Origin: Annona cherimola
Taxonomy: Eukaryota; Streptophyta; Magnoliopsida; Magnoliales; Annonaceae
Direction of reading: 5' to 3'
Assembly: GCA_030490835.1 (NCBI GenBank)
Contig: CM059971.1
Coordinates: 22,933,817-22,997,816, forward strand
DNA: 64,000 nt
Numbering within the stretch: position 1 is the stretch's first letter; each line of letters opens with the position of its first letter. Of the stretch, positions 60,615 to 64,000 are shown piece after piece. The notes under the pieces were generated by a model, which ran no database searches, had not been told where the DNA came from, and saw only the letters and a program-made list of their open reading frames with translations. The position numbers were made by a program, and so were the translations under genes.

Positions 60615-63600
60615 TGCTGGCTATTAGGAAATAAAAATTTTTATTGAAAAATAATTTCAAAAATTTTAAAAATAAGAATATTGTGTATCAAAAATTAAAA
60701 AATTTCTAAAAATAAGAAACCTCACCACATCTCCTTTCTATCTACCCATCTTGAATATGCTTATTATAATATATATAAGGTTGCGGCCTTGCAAAGTTTC
60801 ACTCTCGATCGGTTGACAAAAGTGCCATCCATGTTCAATTAATTCTATTTTGTTCACCGGTTGAGTGTTAGACGTGCATGCAGCAAAGAGTTACCATATT
60901 TTTCCATAAGTTGTTTCTCACTGTATGCCAAAGTGGAAATGTTTATTTTCGAATTAGCAAGGTAATTTTGTGAAATCTAATTTTAAAATTTTTTTGACAG
61001 CTTTTATAAACAATGAAAAATTCTTTTTCAACAAAGAAAATATATACAACCCAACTAAGAATCAATAGTAATGCAAAGTTTATCCTTAACTACTAAAAAC
61101 TATTGGTAAGAAAAAATTCTATTGCCTATGATAATACATTTACAAATAAATCAAAATTTTGGTTATTCAAAATGAACAAATCTTGAACTATTGGCAACTA
61201 AATTTTTTTATATAGTTATTACTTAACATATACCACAAATTATTGTCAATTAAAATTTTTTTAACCGAATACAACTAAAAATGTTTAGCTAATACATTTT
61301 AGCCTTTTCTAGCAAAATTTTAATAGTACATTGATCTTGTTTGAAATGAATAATATCGTATGTATTATAAAAAAAATCATTTCAAAAATATATACATTAG
61401 ACTTGATTTAAAAAGTTTATATTTAACCAAATTATATTAATTTCTCAACTAAATATGATATTTTTAACCAGTGAGTGGTTTTAATTTCACAAAATAGTCT
61501 TTGTTACAACATTAAGGTCCATACTGCGTGATGCAAAGGGATCGAGATAAGATGAGAATCAAATAAGATTTTGCATTGTCTACACTAAGTTTTTCAATTT
61601 TCAATTTTAAACTTCCTATTTTTAGGAATTTTTTACATTTTCCAATGCTTTCTTTTCGATTCCATTGCCAATACACGGTAGCATCTTCATATCCTACTCT
61701 TTCAAGCCCTATCATATTTTAATCCATTGAATCGTTCTAAACAGGCCCAGATAAAATTTATAAATATTATTTTATTAAAATACATCTATTATGTTAATAA
61801 ATACCTTGACAAGTTTTGAAACAATGTTCAAACTTGAAAGTGCTATCCCATTGAACATGTTAATTATATACTATTAGAAATAATAAACACATTAGTTTTG
61901 CTACTTAATTAAAAGCATATTTTTGACAATACAACTACAAAGCAATTTGAATAACAATCAAATCTAATAATGGTTGTTCTAAGATACAGTTCATCTAAAC
62001 ATTCACTAAGAGTTAATATGCAATATAATATTGTCTTTTCTATATATTTTTTATTGGTACTTAAATTATTAATTTCAACAATGATTCCAAGCAGTCGAGC
62101 CAATGGGCGTTGACTATGGAGTCTACTCCCAACCTCAGCAACAAGATATAACTGCTTTATATTATAAGTGGGATAGGAGAAGGTGATGAAAAAATATTAT
62201 TTTTTATTAGTATATTTTATATTCACCTCAACTAATATTACAGTTAATCTTGAGACATTCTTATATACTTCTAATATGGAAACACCATGCTCCTCCTCTT
62301 AACTTGAGAGACTCACAAGGTCCCACCCAATAGGTACACTTATAGTATGGAGGGAATATAAAGCTCCCATAAGGGTTTGAGGACTGACCTATAGCCTTTG
62401 TTGCCGCAGCTATTACCACTAACTCATTAGGCCGGTGGCGATGAAGAAGTTCTATTGGTTGTTAGGATATAAAAAAAATTATTGAAAATGAGAAAATAAT
62501 TTTAAAAAATTTAAAAATAAGAATATTATGTATCAAAATTTAAAAAAATTCTAAAAACAAGAAACCTCACCACATCTCTTTTCTATCCACCATCTTGAAT
62601 ACGCTTTATTATAGTATATATGTGGTTGTGGCCTTGCCGAGTTTTACTCTTGATCGATTGACGAAAGCATCATCCATGTCTAATTAATTCTATTTTGTTG
62701 ACAAGATGAATGTTAGCCATGCATGCAGCAAAAAATTACCATATTTTTTGATAAATTGTTTCTGGTTGTATGCCAAAGTGAAAATGTTCAGTTTGGATAT
62801 TAGCAAGGTGATTTTGTGAAATCTAATTTAAAAATTTTTTGACAACTTTTACAAACAATAAAAAAAAATCAACAAAGAAAATATATGCAACTCAACTAAG
62901 AATCAATAGCAATGCAAAGTTTATCCTCATTTACTAAAAATTATTAGTAAGAAAAAATTCTATTGCCTATGATAATAAGTTTACAAATAAATCAAAATTT
63001 TAGTTACCTAAATGAACAAATCTTAAACTATTGGTGACCACATTTTTTTATATAGTTGTTACATGACATATATCATAAATTATTGTCAATAAATTTTTTT
63101 TTAGAGAATACAACCTAAAATTTTTTAGCAAACACATTAAGATTAACTATTTTGGTTTTGGGTTTAGTTTATTGGGTTTGGGTTACATTTAGACTAACTT
63201 AAACCATTCAAAATTTGGGTTGTGTGGGTAGATAGAGGGTTAACCCAAATTGAGTTATTGTGTGCAAGTTTGGTGGTTGCAAGGTAGGTTGAATTCATTT
63301 ATGTGGTACCCTACCTAGATTACATTATACCTTACTTTTTTTATGACATTGGGGAAGAGAGACGATGCTCCTAGGAGGATTTGGAACATTAGTATGCAAG
63401 CTAAAGTCTGACACAAGTGGGCTATACTTGGGTTCACATATTACAACCTACTTTTGTATAGAGTTTTGGTAGCTATCAAATTGATGTCGACGTCCTATGG
63501 AATATTGTAATTACTAGTTGCAGTTAGATTGAATAATTAAGATATCTGTGCAATTGGCCTCATCCTAATTAGGGTATTGCTAATTGCAAATAGGCTCCAT

Positions 63601-64000
63601 ATTGATGATGTTTCATCATGTGTTTTAAGATCATTTGTTTTATCAAGTGATAAAAAATCATTTTTACTATAATCTTTGGTGGGCCATAAAATGTGTGTAA
63701 TCCAATGTATGTTATGAAAAATGCTTAGATCTACTAATAGATGCATTGCACGGTGTTCATACTTTATAAGATTGTTTATCTATATAGGATTAGCCCTTTA
63801 GACAATTTATAACAAATATTATTTTAAATTAATATATAAATCAAACAAATTTATTATACTAGTTTTGCAATTTTCAGACCGAGCTCACAAACATTTTTAT
63901 TTTAAGGAAACTTGTTGTATTAATTAAATAAATGATTTTGAGCATAAAACATGAGTTGAATTTTGATTTCTTCATAAATTAATAATATTTTATGTATTAT
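60615..64000 (+). repeat. segmental duplication, copy 2 of the 42-47 / 57.8-64 kb pair
   Basis: Colinear with 43829-47110. 61425-61540 is segment X, 61540-62080 the segment start, 63290-63660 a diverged tandem-unit relative. No gene; the window ends inside it. Confidence 0.82.
62200..62445 (-). mobile_element. tRNA-derived SINE (family B), copy 7
   Basis: T run at 62200. Same insertion as copy 5 by colinearity; CCCAAGG is lost from the B-box side. Confidence 0.72.

Overview
The window is nuclear DNA from a flowering plant, most likely a eudicot. The evidence is a plant-type leucine-rich-repeat receptor kinase with one short GT-AG intron, a Ty1/copia retrotransposon of plant type with an initiator-Met-tRNA primer site, tRNA-derived SINEs, PIF/Harbinger-like and Mutator-like MITEs, and AT-rich spacer DNA. 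Species cannot be fixed from the sequence. There are no bacterial operons, no CRISPR array and no structural tRNA or rRNA genes.

Layout. 1-8811: a copia retrotransposon (SIRE/Maximus-like) cut by the left window edge. Its long LTRs are almost identical, yet gag-pol carries three in-frame stops, one frame change and an altered reverse-transcriptase YVDD box. 8812-10970: repeat DNA grading into the promoter of the only intact gene. 11200-14140: a complete MIK2-like LRR receptor kinase of 953 residues in two exons. 14788-15537: a truncated second copy of that receptor gene, split by a 439-bp TRIM with 175-bp LTRs and a perfect CTATC duplication. 15538-64000: about 48 kb with no intact gene. It is built from 11-17 kb segmental duplications of one locus, each holding an array of ~490-525 bp tandem units, blocks resembling the receptor promoter, a minus-strand SINE and several MITEs. 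The single stretch that does not repeat is 47250-49010, which holds a decayed RNase H-like (RVT_3) LINE fragment.

The segments pair as follows: 19.85-31.5 kb with 31.6-41.6 kb (offset 11.77 kb, or 10.7 kb after a 1.09-kb foldback element present only in the first); 42.1-47.1 kb with 57.8-64.0 kb (offset 15.8 to 16.8 kb); and 8.8-10.0 plus 15.6-18.2 kb with 51.2-52.2 plus 57.3-59.95 kb (offset about 42 kb). Many insertions can be dated relative to the duplications because a paralogous copy preserves the empty site.

The only functional gene product I can support is the receptor kinase, a plasma-membrane receptor of the MIK2/At4g08850 group. The rest is best read as a decayed tandem receptor-kinase cluster in which upstream DNA kept duplicating while coding copies were lost, with layered transposon insertions. 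All alignments were made by eye, so boundaries of ancient repeats are approximate; those given with target-site duplications are base-accurate as far as I can read.
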